From positions 814,340 through 878,339 of the forward strand of contig VWZS01007632.1 of the NCBI GenBank assembly GCA_013397075.1: a stretch of DNA of 64,000 bases, given 5' to 3'. The notes beneath the pieces are model-generated. The model saw only the letters and a list, made by a program, of their open reading frames with translations. It made no database searches and was not told the DNA's origin. The stretch is from Rhabdornis inornatus. Taxonomy: Eukaryota > Chordata > Aves > Passeriformes > Rhabdornithidae. Shown here piece after piece: positions 32,479-45,700 of this stretch; position 1 is the stretch's first letter, and every line of letters starts with the position of its first letter. Made by a program: the position numbers and the translations under genes.

Positions 32479-32970
32479 CTTTAATTTTTATATTGGCATG
32501 ACAGGAAGCAAAGTGCCCCTCAGCTGGTCCCAGGAGGAGGCCAAGGTAGTGCTGCCACAAAGCCCTGCCCCATCCCTGATTTCCCAGGAAGGAGGTGAAA
32601 TGGCAGATGGCACCCATGCCACAGGGATGGATTGGATGGAGTTAATGTGCAGCTGGGTCTGGTGGCTACAGGGAGGGGAAGAGCCAGAAACAGCTCTTCA
32701 AAAGACATCAGCTCCCATGTGACAATCAGTCTGGGGACAATGTACAGCAAGGCAACTGGGACTGGGGCAATATCCCATTTGCAAGGTGCCAGCACCCAGA
32801 GCAGGAACAGGCTCCCAGCCAGAGCGTCCATGCTGGCACCCGGGCTGGCCAACACTGTTGCTGGGAGGAAGGTGACTGTAACCAGCTGGTGGCACCAGCA
32901 TCCCTGCAGCAGCAGCGCAAAGCACAGCACCTCCTCCCTGCACAGGCTTCACTGAATTGCTGCCATTGCA
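32479..32970 (-). other. Candidate terminal exon with hydrophobic open frame
   Basis: A long pyrimidine tract ending TCTCTCAG lies just above 32,970 on the minus strand. Below it a 136-codon frame (32,930-32,520) includes hydrophobic segments such as LFLLWVLAPC and VALLYIVPRLIV, and an ATTAAA follows about 40 bp past its stop. I recognise no family. It starts only about 340 bp after the DTX2 poly(A) site, so it could be a DTX2 read-through 3' UTR exon, a small unannotated gene or chance. Confidence 0.2.
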
Positions 32971-33327
32971 CCTGAGAGAAGGAGAGAGAGGGACAGGTTC
33001 TCATCTTCGGGATGAGAGGAGTGAGGCTGGCAGCTCACAGTCAAGAGCAGGAGGCTGCAACTTTCCACAGGGTGGACACTCCTAAGTCACCTCTGCTGGC
33101 ACCATGGCCACAGACCACAAACTCCAGTAGCCAAAGCATTGACAGGCTGGAACCACGACCCCTGGGACCAGCGTCCTACCTCCACTGAGATGTGTCCTGA
33201 GCTTTCCCTCCTCCCTCCTGGCTGGATTGATGGTCCATGGCTCCATGGAGCAGGCTGGTTCCGCAGAGAGAGCCACCCCAAGCCCCGAGGCAGCAGCAAG
33301 GCAGAGCAGGGTCTTGTGAGAATGAAG

Positions 33328-33333
33328 TTTATT
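33328..33333 (-). terminator. DTX2: DTX2 poly(A) signal (AATAAA on the minus strand)
   Basis: TTTATT on plus reads AATAAA about 410 bp past the DTX2 stop codon. It is the first canonical signal in that direction and predicts cleavage near 33,310. Confidence 0.85.
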
Positions 33334-33742
33334 GGGACCGAGCAGAGATACATGGCAGGAGGGAGGCAAGAAGTGCCTCAGACAGGGAGCTGATGTGTCC
33401 CAAAAGGAGGACCTTGTTTGACTTACAGGTGGTCTATGGGAAGGAAGGCACTCTCCTCTCCCATCCTGTTCCCGGGCATTACCAAAGGAAGGTCCTGCCT
33501 TCCCCAGGGGATCTGTGACCTCAGTCTCATCCCAGCTGCTCCTGGCTGCAGCCATCAATCCCACCCAGAGCCACAAGCACAGCTTCTACAAAAATATCCT
33601 TCCCTTTCCCCCCACCCCCTACCCCAGGAAAATGTGAAGAGCGGGCAGGGCTCCCACGGAACTGTTATTGCTCAGTGTGATCGGTGGTCGGACACGGGAA
33701 CTTAAGGCATCAGGAGTAAGTGCACTAGGTGGCCCCTGAGGC

Positions 33743-36700
33743 TCATTGGCCCAGGCAGTCCTCAGTGACACCCTGGGCAGCCAGCTCTGCCAGCACATTG
33801 TCCAGGTAGTTGGGGTCAGGGTAGCCATGGCCACTCAGGTTTGAGTCCATCTCAGTCTTGTGGTGGATCTCATTCCACACCACTGTGTTGCTCTCACCGG
33901 TGGTGTTGGAGGTGCCCACTGTGAAAATCAGGCGTCTCTTCCAGGCCACCTTCAGGAGCTCCAGGACCTGGAAGGGGAAAGGAAAAACAAAGCTAGGAGC
34001 AGCAGCTAGGAGACTTGTGCCACGAATGCAGCTTGCCAGGAGCCTGACAACTCAGGAAGGGTGATGTTATCAGGGTGTGACACCTCACCTTTCTGCCCTT
34101 CTCATTGTCTGGTAGGTAACAATAGCGAGGAAAGCCTCTGGCTGTGTAGGGCATCCCAGGGTTGGGGTGCTCCGGGCCCTGCAAGATATGAGACAGATTT
34201 GTCACAGACATCTACATATGAATTGGACAATCCATCAGCAGCAGGATCTGACATGCCCATCCCAAACCAGCTCTTCCACGTAGAGACAGCAAGGTTTATT
34301 ATTTATTGCTGGTGAGTATAAGGTGTCCAACTTGTTCTTATGGTACACATGAGTATTACAGATCCTCCAAAAGCAATCTCATGCTGGGATACAAAGCCAG
34401 ATCTAAAATATACCTAAATTCTGGTGAGAGACAGCCCCAAACCACAGCTTTTTCCATGTGGTTAGGTAACACTAAAAAAGGCTACACAGCTCAAACCTTT
34501 GCAAGTTCACTCCCACCACTGAAACAATCATGGGCTGTGAAACCAGACCACGGGATGTTTCCCACCTTGTGATCATGGGCAGTCTCCTCCCTGCTTCAGG
34601 CAGACATCAGACTTTACTGCAGGTGAAGAGCTGGGGCTGCTCAGGAAAAGATCTCTGATGGAGGAGACCCTCACATGCTGAAGAACAGCCAGAGCAGCTG
34701 CTGGCTCCAGGCACCACAGGCTGCTCAGCAAAGGGCTGAGCGCTGCACTGGATCCCAGGACTTTTCTGGGAGGCTGTCCCAGCTTGTGCTGTCTGCCAGT
34801 ATGCTGGGCACTCACCTGGATGCCCCTGCTGATGTGATACACAATCCGGATTGTCCCACAGTCCTTGTGCCCTGGGAGGGACTGGGGGAAAGTGGAGATC
34901 TCCATCTTCCCTTTGGGCTGGGTACCGGTTTTCTCTCCGTAGATGGTTTTACAGGAGGGGCACTGCAAACTGCCATCCTGCCAGGGGACAGAAGCCACAT
35001 CAGAGCTCCACAGCCCAGCCAGCTGCACACAGGGGCCTGGTGAGGATGGGCCAGCTCAGTACCTTGTTCCCATTGGAGTACATGGCCAGCATGCAGAGCA
35101 TGTGGAAGGAGTGCTGGCAGTTCCTCAGGCGACCCACTGCCTCTGGCCTGATGGTGCTGGACTGGCATGAGTCACTGTAGCCCGAGGGGGAGGACAGCTT
35201 CTCCATGCAGATCATGCAGTCCTAGAGGAGAAACCACCATGTGGTGTGAGCACAGACTGGTTCTGAGGACTGACACGCCAAGGAAGCCACCAAGATGCTT
35301 CAGGAAGATTTGCCTTCAGGTTTAATCGAGATTTAAGGACACAGAGAAAGGTTTCCTTATCTGGCTGGTATCGCCCCACTCCACTTCCTGCATTGTCCAG
35401 GAGGTGGAGAGCTGACATCAGTCAGAAAGAAGAATATTGTTACATCCTGCTTCTCTGCAGAGGAGCTCCAGAACAGGGTTTGATCTCTAGTTTGGACCTC
35501 TCAGCACTGAGACCAAAATCAAACTCCTTCCTCCAAAGGAAATGAGGAGGCACTGCCAGGATGAGCTATTCAACCCATACAGTGCCTTCACCACAGTCCT
35601 CTGATGAGGACAAGTCACCTGTTGTTACAAGTGAATTTCAGGCAGTGCTGAGGACTCTGCACCTCACATGCAAGCAGCACCATATACCACACCAGACACC
35701 CAAGGAACGATGGTCCTTTGAGCACTGCTGTGGTTTCCTTGGCACCCCAGTGAACTGGGAAAGCTGGAGCTGCTTCACTGTTGTCTTACCTCATCAGCTG
35801 GAGCACTCTTCAACTCTTCCAGGTACTTCTTCACCACTGATTCTGGCTCTGTTGGTGTGGCTGCACAAGGAGAGATGAGACAGAGAAGTCAGACACTGTG
35901 TGGTATGATGGGCACGTGTGGGGCGAGCCAGAGAGAAGGGAGACAAGCAGATCACTGGCCAGGATGCCAAGGAGAAAGGTCAGGGTTACAGGGGGAGAAG
36001 AGAACATTCCAACAGATCCCTACAAGCCACTGCTTTCAGCCATTGCTCCCACTAGGGCTGTGAGTGGCACAGGTCTGCCTGTAGCTGGTGTGCTCCAGTT
36101 CTCCCCAAGTGACACCAGGCATGTCCCAGCCAGACTTTCTGTGCATACCAGAAGCCAGCTGGGATCAAACTCCACAGTCTTAATGGGATAGAGGATCACA
36201 CAGTCTATGTTGCCAAAGGAGAAAAAAAGGCATTCCCACACCACCCCAGCTGGTGCCCAGCAAGGAAACCCAGCAACACTCTGAGCTTCAGGCCCTGTTT
36301 TGAATACAGCACAATGAGCTCCACATCCTTAAGATGAAACAGTGGCCTTTGTCCTGAAATTTCACACACTCATACCTGGCAAGACAGTGCAAGTCACCAG
36401 GTGTATAAAATAAATCAGCTTTTAACATGAATCTGATTTGCAGCATGAGACAGTATCTTTGCATCTTCCCAAATACAAACCCTGGGCCCATCCACCCAGG
36501 CACAGACACCTTAGCAGCCCACCAGCCCAGCAGCCTGATCCATGGAGGCATCATGGGATGAACAAACATCACAAAACACCAAGAGCAAATTACCACTGAG
36601 TGCATTCACTACCACCTCAACTCCCAGCCCATCTTCCTGGAGCTGCCTAGCAAGGCTTGGCTTAAGCCAGGGAGCATCCCATGGCTCTGCAAGGCACCTG

Positions 36701-39700
36701 GCCCTGGATGAGAGGAGAAGAGCTCCTTTGCAGTCATCAGGCCTGCCACAGAAGCTGCCAGGCTTTTCCACCAGCCTGGGAAAGGAAACATTCACACAAG
36801 TGATGTTACAACTCCACCTGGCAGGAGGTAAAAGAGAGATCAGACATTTGGCTTGGAGAACCTAGTCCTTCCTTCATGAATCCACTTCTGGGGGACATCA
36901 GGAGAAAGCAGTGCTGTGACAAACAGGCTGGCCAAGGCGTAGCTCTTCCTTCTCCAATCTCCATCCTGTCCAGGTAGATGGTCTAGCATGGAGAGTACTG
37001 ATGCTCCCAACTGCACACTTCCAGGAGGACACAGAGCATCATCATGTGGATCAGCCAGGGATCAGAGCTGCAGCTGTACCTATACGACCCATCTTCAGCT
37101 CTCCCCATCCTCTCTGGGGCTTTCAGGGAAGACAGAGGGTTCACAAGCATTGGCTCTCTGGTTCAAAAAGCTGCACATCAAGAGACAGCCACTGGAGCTA
37201 TTATTCCAGTCCAAAGAGCAATGTCTGTCATGAGCAGGAAGGAGGGGGTGCTATTTTCTGGGTAACCACTTCTGAAGCAGAAAGGAAGAACTGCTCATAT
37301 GCCACAAGTGGTATTGAACAGGCAAAGGCCTGGACAGCACAAATCCTCTTCCAGGTAGAAGTCCCTCATTCCCTAGAACACCATGGGAGAGCAAGGCAGA
37401 ACACGAACATCCTTTAGCTAAGAAGACTAAGAGGCTAAGAGGAACTGAGGGCTGAACTTTGCTAAATGAAAACACAGTCATTAAGATGAGTTATTTTCAG
37501 AAGGGGATTTCTGGCAGTTGTAGCAGGAGGAAGGGATAGCTGAGCACACAGAGCAAGAAGAGGAGCCCAGGAGGTGAAGGGATGTTCACTCCAAGTGCCA
37601 GTACTGGGCAGGAAGGATGCCTGACACCTCAGGCAGAGCAGGACTGTGAGGATCAATCTCTGGAGATCCCAAGCCAGATCAGTGGCAACAGGACTAAGCA
37701 TTAAGCCAAAGAACAATACAGAAGCAGGTGGTTTCCTCTTCAGGGGCCAAAATCCCCTAGAAAAGGATTTCCAAGAACTGCTCCAAGAGCAGGAAACAGG
37801 GAGGAGCCTGGGCAAGCCTCAGGCTTCCACCTCTGAGGCCAAGGGCTCAGCAGTGCCAGGAGCTGCTCCAAGGCCTCATCACCAGATCTCACAGGGAATG
37901 TGGCTCCTTGTCTTGTCTTTTCCAAAGGAGAGAAACAAGTCCAGGAATTCTTTGCTGGGACCTTGCTTGCATGCAGAGGATCAAGAGGTAGGAATGAGTC
38001 TGAAGGGGATCTGACAGTCTGAGCTGTCCCAGCTCACTGTGCCTGAAATCCTCTGGCGAAGTGTTCTGCAATGTTTGTACTCCAGGCTGGCAAACACAGG
38101 GTGGCACTTCCCATGCGTGGCAGTTGGAATCAGCCTCTGGAAATCTTCATGGCCCTACAGGAGATGGAGGCTTCAGCTTCTTGCATGTCACAGGTTTTAG
38201 GAAGAATGCTGTGAGCAGGGCTAGCTGCTATCCCCCCAACACCATCTGTGCTTCCATGATGATCACTGTGCTCTCATCCCTGTGTATCCCCTGCTGCCTG
38301 ACAGACAGATTGACCACCAACTCTTTCTCCACCCAACCTGCATTTTCCAGGTGGTTCTTTCTGAAGTGACCTTCTTTGTCTCCTCTGGCGTTGGGCTGGA
38401 GGAATCAAAGCCAAAAAGATGCACAGCCAAGGTGAAGACAGCAAGGGAAGGGAGCAGAGAAGGTGTGTTACACCAGCAGCACCTGCCCAGCACTTGGCAG
38501 AAAGCCCCAGCTCACCTGCTCCCACCTGCACAGCAGATCTGAGCAGCTTTAGAGCAGTTCAGGGTGGTGGGGGATGCCCCTTCCACAGAATCCCTCGTGA
38601 CTTTTCTTCTCTGGAGCAGTTCCAAGGAACAAAGAGATAACTCGCCCAAGAACTGGCCAAGCTCATTCAAACGAAATCAATAAAAGGAGACAAAAAATCT
38701 GGTGCAGAGCTGAGTAACAGCAAGACAGGAGAGTCCTTGGGATTTTGGGCATTACACCACTTTACCAGCTGGCATTAGGATGGAGCTGGGAGAACCAAAC
38801 AGGCAGAAGGTGATACAGCCCTCAGCTACGCTGAAGAAACCCATGCCTGATGGATTTGCACTGTGGCATCTGCAATCTGTCCCTGTCACCTTGCTGTGAC
38901 AAAGCTCTAATGCATTTAGAGCCACCAAAGCTACCTGGAGAGAGAAAGGGCCAGGCAGCCCTGATGCTTTAGAAAAATTCATCCCCAGCTGCAAGGACTT
39001 CAAAGTCCAGTCCCAAAGAAGGGACTTCTGATGCTGAGAGTTCTTTTTCAGCAAGGGTAGCAAAGCCCATATGGCCTTCCTTGGGCAGACCAGCACACCT
39101 GGCTGGCCACATCCCAGCAGCACAGGAGGAGCCAGGAGGCAGCTGGGATTATGGCACGAGCCACGTATGCTCCAGCACGTAAATCACTTCCTTACAGGGC
39201 TGTTGACTCCATAAAAGTGTTTGCCTCCAAGTCTTTGTTCTAGCCCTCCCCTGGGATCATCAAAGCCTGGTCAGTCCCCAGAGTTTGCTGGATTTAATAG
39301 TGGATTGAAAATGGACTGGAAAAACTGATTGGTGTCATTTGTCACCAGCTGGCCCAGAGCTGTGCTACGGATTTATCCAGGATGCCAAAGAATGTTTACT
39401 ATTCTTTCATTTACAAAGAGAGGACTTTAAAATTGTTTTTAATGCTTCCCCTTCCTCCCTGTAGATAATAAGCTGCTTGCTGCAGCAAGGGCTTTCCATG
39501 GGCAACATTTAACAATTTAACAGATGTGTTTTGAATCCTTGCACGACAACCAAATGCTTGCACCAGTAACGTCTCCTTCTGTAGCCCAAAATGAACCATA
39601 TGGTTTCCAGCAGATTTTTTTTAATACCCTCTGCAGGCCAGACACTGGCTGTTCCTAGTTGTTGTCATGGACAGTCACACAGCTCCCATCATCTCTGCTC

Positions 39701-42700
39701 CCTGGACTTGCAAAGGCTGTATCTATAGATTTCTCCATATTCAGCATCTCAGCAGGATAATCAGTGCTGGTCACAGCATCCCCGTTTTCTGCAGCCTGTC
39801 TCTTTCAGCAGATGTTTCCCCACAGGAATAGCAAGATCCCCCAACTCTGAGGGGCTCCCCAGTCCCATGCATCCCATAGGCACTGGCACAGTCCGTACAT
39901 CCAGCTTCAGGTGGATGGCAAGGAAGGATGAGTGTGTCCCTCTCCTTCACTGCAGCACCTGCAGTGACTGCTCATCCCAGAGAGCATAGGTGTGCAGGGA
40001 AGCCTCCTTACCAGGTGGAAGTGGGTAACAAGTGACACAGCAGACCCAAGCAGTCCCTGGAGGTCCTTGGAAAGGCTGGGGAACCCTGTGGTGGCCAGCT
40101 GCACACACTAGCAGCACTTGGAGAGAGCAGGACAAGCCACTTGCCTTCCTGCCTCCCAGACTGCAGTCAGGTCCCAGCCAGCAATGCTGGCACGGGGCAG
40201 AGAGCAGCTGCAGCATCCCAAGGCAGCACCGATCCATGGGGATGGCGGAGGCTGCCAAGCCCTGTGCCAGCATGGAGAGCACAGAGCCTGCCCAGAGACT
40301 ACGGCTTCCCCAAGCCCTGCAGCACCCAGCTGTGCCAGAGACATCCCTGCCAGAGCAGCAACAACGCTAATGAGTCCTGACTAATTAGTGCCTCTGTTTA
40401 ACACACCCCAGCTATTCACCAAGCCAGCTGCAATTCCACCAGTGCTGCCTCACCCCGTGTGGAACAGGGGTTGGCAGCAGCAGGAGGGAGGGAGAAGGGG
40501 CTCAGGAAGTGCCCCCTGCACCCACCACCAGCTGGTTGTGGTCAGTACAATGCTGGGTCTAGCCCTGGGCGCAGAGCTCTTGCTTGAGCTCTCCATGATG
40601 GAAAATCCTAAAGGGATGTGGCAAAGAATACACGATGCAGAAATTCAGGGCACAAAACAAGCCCGTCACTGTCTGCTGGCAGCATCAGGGTCTGTGAAGA
40701 GAAAGAACAGTCTGGCCAAAAGTCAGGCTCAGTACCTGCACTGCAGAATAATGTTCTGAGCCCTGAGGGGTGTTGTACAAACAAACACGGCTTGTTCCTA
40801 GAAGGGACTGAACACGTTCTGCATCCCAGGAGTGAGGCACTCCACAGAACTGGCATCCCAGCCCCCACCAACAGGAATCCTGCTTTTTAAAATAAGAGGG
40901 GAGATTTTTAACAACCTAAACCACTGAAAGGTTCCCCTTCTCATGGGTCAGTGTGGGAAAGGGCTGATCTGCGTCTCCTCTGCAGCACATCCTGGGCAGG
41001 ATCAGCTGGGACAGATCTTGCCATGCTGGATGGGAGAAAGCGATGCTTGATGCCCCTTTCCCATTCCATCCCTCCTCCTGGTGTTGCCTCTCTGCTCCTC
41101 TGCAGGTGTCCCAGCCCCAGCAGGTGGCATTGCAGAGCTGGCAGGGAGGTGACAGCCTGCCCTGGGGCTGAGTCAGCACTGAGGAACTGCAAGAAGTGAC
41201 GCTGATGGGGTGCACAGATACAGCCACCGGACACCCAGTGTGGTGTGTGCTGCTCTCACCTCCCAGCCCATGTCCCACCCTTCCCACTCCCCTTTCCATG
41301 CCCTGCATTGCTGCTCTCCCCACCCAGCTCAGAAGTCACAAGACACGTCCTCCTGTTGACATCCCACCCCTGCAGCATCCTGGCTGTTTGCACAGTGCCA
41401 GGGAGGGCTGGATGCTGGGAGCAGAGCAGCACCTGGACCAACAGACCCCACAGAGGAGAAGGCAGCAGCCAGCCAGGCTGTGTCTGTGGCCACCCTGTGA
41501 CCTAAATACAGCTGTTTCATGTCACTAAGCAGCAGCAGGTGACCAACATCAATGCAGGCCTGGCCCTGGTTGTTCTGGGCTCCTCCAGCAACCAGGGCAA
41601 GGCAGTGTCTCTGTGGGAGGGTCTGGCCTCACTACAGCTCCCTTTTGGCACTGTATCCAGGGCACCCCCACCACCCAGCTCCCATTCCTGCCCTTGCATG
41701 CTGACCATGCTAGGAGTGAAGCACCAGGAGCCACACAACCCCACCACAGAGCAGGAACCTCATCCAGCCCCTCTGCCACCCACCTCTGCTCAGCTCTTCT
41801 CCTTCATCTCCCATTTTCCTTTGCTCCTCCTGTTCTTTGCTGCTTCTCCTGCCGCCCCTGCTTTCTCCTCCCCCTCGATCACACATCCTACTCCACATTT
41901 GCTCTCTCACTCCTTCTCACAGCTCTCTCCATAACGCATTTCCATAAAATACCTCCATCCCCATTTAATTTTTATTTTCCTTCCTGCCTCCTTCAGACAG
42001 CTTTGGACCTCATGGACTCCAAAGAGGGAGAAAAAGGTACAAAAAAACCTCCCCTGACAGGCAGGTGCCTCTTCCTCTCCACCACTGGGCTCTTTCCTTT
42101 CTTAAATGTAGAGATCTCTGTGTTGAATATCTCCAGCTCCCACTTGGCTTATCCAAAGGGGGACATGCTGTAGGTTTGGTGGTGGTTGACACCCCTGTGC
42201 CATGGTTGGCAAACAACCTCTACAGCTACACCAGGCTGGATTCACACCTACCCCTGCAGAGTCCCAGGGCTGCTACACATGGATGGGATCCAGGCTCCCA
42301 GCTGGGAGCTACAGGCTCTATGAAGGTGAGGGGTGCCAGCGAGACATGAAGAGGAGAAATGAAAGCCCTACCCTGGAGGGGGCTCCACTCAGCAAGAGAG
42401 CCCCTTCCTGCCAAAGCATATCCATCTGAGAGCGCTCTACTCCACTCCTTTCCACCCCAGACTGAGGTGGAGAGAACAAATCCTCTGCAATTTGCCCTAG
42501 AAAGCCCTACATGACTCAGGAGCCTGCTTATCTGGGAGATCCTTGTCATCCCATGACTCAATCATGACAAGCATGGCTCACTGCAGAGTACATACGGATT
42601 TGATGCTCAATGGTCCCTCAGCTCTCAGACTCCTCTCACCAACAACTCAGAAGCTCCTGGTATGTGGACACTCCCTAAGAGGGTGTAGCAGGATCACAAG

Positions 42701-45700
42701 GGGAGGCTGGTGGAGTCTGACATGCAGAGAACAGATCGGTTCCAGCTTTAATATTGTATGGAAACAAGTTGACCTACCACAAGACCACACCTACTTTACC
42801 ATGTTATTTTAGAGCCTCTCACAGACGCTGCAGATCAGGGGAGACACGTCCTGCTTCTCCCCTGGCTGGGATGAACATTGTCAATCAAACCAGAAGAGCC
42901 AAGAGGGTGGGGGGAATAGAGACAAGAGGAAAAGAGGGGGCAGAGAAATAAAGAGGAGATGGAAGCAAATAACCAGAGTTTGAGCAAGAACTACCTTTCT
43001 TGGACACTTTCCTCCCCTCCTTAACTGAGCTGTGTTTTTTAGTGGCCTTATGGGTGCTGGCAGCTTGAGGCACACGGGTGAGGTGCACGGGCAGTCCGGC
43101 GGCTGACATCAGAATAGCTGTCATGCCTACAGTGGGTACGAGGTCAACATGCAGGAAGGAAACAATGGGGAAACACATTCATTAAAAAAAAAACTTCAAC
43201 CTTTCAAAGAAAATAAAAAGAAAGTAAAATAAAATAAAACCCAAGCCTTTAGTTCTGAGGGCATAAAACGTCCAAGAGGTAACAGGGTTGGAGTCAGCAC
43301 AAGGTGAGGATCTGGAAGTTTTCAGAGGGAGGAGCACAGGCAGCAAATTAAGGGAGAGAAATGTGGGCACATGTCTTGTCTGTGACCCTCTGTGCTGGTG
43401 TGTAAAGCAGACCTTCCTCTTTGGGCACTAGGGCTTCTCAAGCACCCAATCTGCTCTGGTGTGGAGTTCTCCTGCTCACTGGAGCCCTGGAAGCAGCCCT
43501 GAAGGATAAAGGGCATCACCCATAACCCCTAAAGGTCCTGCTCAGCTGCTCCCCCCTAAAGCCATTTATTTCTACAGTGTCACACTGAAGCAATTCCCAG
43601 AGTGCAGCTGAGCTGCCTTCAAACACCAGGGCAGAGCTGCCCCACACAGCCCCCCACTCACCCCACAGCCTCTTCTCTCTGGTGCTCTGGTTTCCCCTCA
43701 CCCTCCCAGCAGCAATGCAATCCTCATCCTCCCCCATCCCAGCCAGTTGTATCCATGGGATGCAGTTTGAGAAAACTAATGAATCATTAAAAAGGACAGC
43801 CATTCCCTGAAGGTAAAATTGGCACACAGAGAAAGCTACAGGACTGATCATGCTGATCCAAGATGATGTTTGCCTGTGAAATCCAGGCTGGTTACAAATC
43901 ACAACATTTCCAAGGTACCATACAGCTCTCATACACCCAAGAGAACACCTGCTTTTGCTTTCCCAAGAGCAACTTCCCACCTGCAACAGTCAGCGTGAAA
44001 TAAGAAAAAATGCTTACGGTTGCAAACCAACAGCAGAAAACCTGAAAGCCAGCATTTCCCCAGAAATCCCCTCTGAGGGCAGACCACGCAAACCACATCC
44101 TACTGCTGCAGACATTCCTGCTCAGTAGTACATGGCCAAAGCTGAGACTTCCAAGCATTTTATTTTTGCAAGCTTCTATTCAGTCATATAGGGGAAGGAA
44201 GATTCTAGAGCACATTTCTTCAGGACAAAAATGAGGCACCTTGCCCACACATGACTGAAAATCAAGTTATGATGGGAAGCATCAGCTTTGTGTGCAAGTG
44301 GTAAGACTATTTTCTGCCTCAAACATGCAACCAGTCAAGAACGTGTGTCCTGTGACTACAAATCCCCTGTGCAAAGCCTGTGTCAGTGCCTCACAAGCAG
44401 AATTACTCCTACACAGTGCTGACCACAATTTTTACCTCCTTTTCCTGAAGTCTAAGCACAAACATTCCAGAAGCTGTTCAACTCGTTTCTTGACAACCAA
44501 AGTTGAATGTTTTTACTAAAACTTTCCCATTTAAGGGAAAGACAGACAGAAGGGGTTTCACGAGAGAGGGAGTGGGACAGAGATGGAACAAGGAATTTCC
44601 CCAAATTACCCAAGAACTTTTGGAAGAGCTGGGCTGACCACAAGACCAGGCTGCCCAATGGATGGTGAAATGCACTTCCAAATGGAAACAGGTAACCAGA
44701 CAGCAGTGGATCACCCTCAAAGGAGATCTAGAGTTCTCCCAGCTCCCAGGAGTAGCAGAGCCAGAGGAGGACCTCCAAAGCATACAAATACTGGGTTAGT
44801 ACCCCTTGCCCTACTGGCAGCACCAGGCACAGCCAAGGAGAGCTCACCAGATCCAGAAATGTCACCAAAGTAACTCCCTTTAAGTCCTAACTAAAGGCCA
44901 CAAGCCTATTGCAAGCTCTCAACCCATCAAAGCCAGCAGTCCACTACTCCCACGGAGCCTTAAGGAAGAGCTTAAATGTCCCCAGAACAAAAGCTGCCTG
45001 TTTTTTTCATGAGTACAGCTGAGACCCAAAGCCCAGCAGCAACACCAAAGCTGCCCCCAGCACCTTTCAGGTCCTTTCCCCTTCCAGCAGAGAACAGTCA
45101 GAGGTATTCCAAGAAGAGCAGCAGCAACTCTGACTAGAGAGGCTGGAGGAATAATATTCCTGAGAGACAGGGAAGATCTCCCACCACAGCTGGGGAAATC
45201 ATCTCAGTCTGACCCCATAGAGGCTGCACAATACTATTCCTAGAACTGGTGCAGAAAAAGAACAGGAAAACTGTCTCTAAAAAAGCTGTTTCTAAGCAGT
45301 GCAATAGCACTGATGGCACAGACTGACATTTGAAAAGCGAGTCCAAAGACTAACAGGGATTATCACCACCCACACATAGCTGTCTGATAGGCAAATGCAA
45401 AATTAATGTGTTCTTCTGAAGAGATCAATACAGTCTTGCTAACATTAGCAGGCAGAGCCCAGAAAAAAACAGAAAACAAAAGCACAGGCTGAACAACTGG
45501 CTTCAGACTCCCAATGGCAGAGGACAAGAAAATTCAGACCAAGCAAAAAGCAGGAGACACAGAACCTCAGGTGAGTTCAGCTACTCTGTAACACAGCGCC
45601 CCGTGTAGTTGGAATAGCATGTCCAAAACTGCCTGTCAGCATCATGAATGACAAAACACAAAAACAATCAAAACCCCACCATTTGTTCCCCAAACTTTCT

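Larger units (their letters stand above)
30501..33310. other. Gap between UPK3B and DTX2
   Basis: This 2.8 kb contains the UPK3B promoter (start of the interval), an ATTAAA in minus orientation at about 30,856, a tRNA-like relic near 32,240-32,322 and a hydrophobic minus-strand frame at 32,520-32,930. I recognise no conserved protein. The gene order in mammals has nothing well known between DTX2 and UPK3B. Confidence 0.5.

Noticed and set aside
32252..32722. 156-codon plus-strand frame
   Set aside because: No conserved motif, overlaps the tRNA-like relic, and no splice or poly(A) context in that direction.
41539..42173. Ser/Pro/Phe-rich plus-strand frames in a DTX2 intron
   Set aside because: They lie in a pyrimidine-rich intron stretch, lack splice or homology support and are antisense to DTX2.
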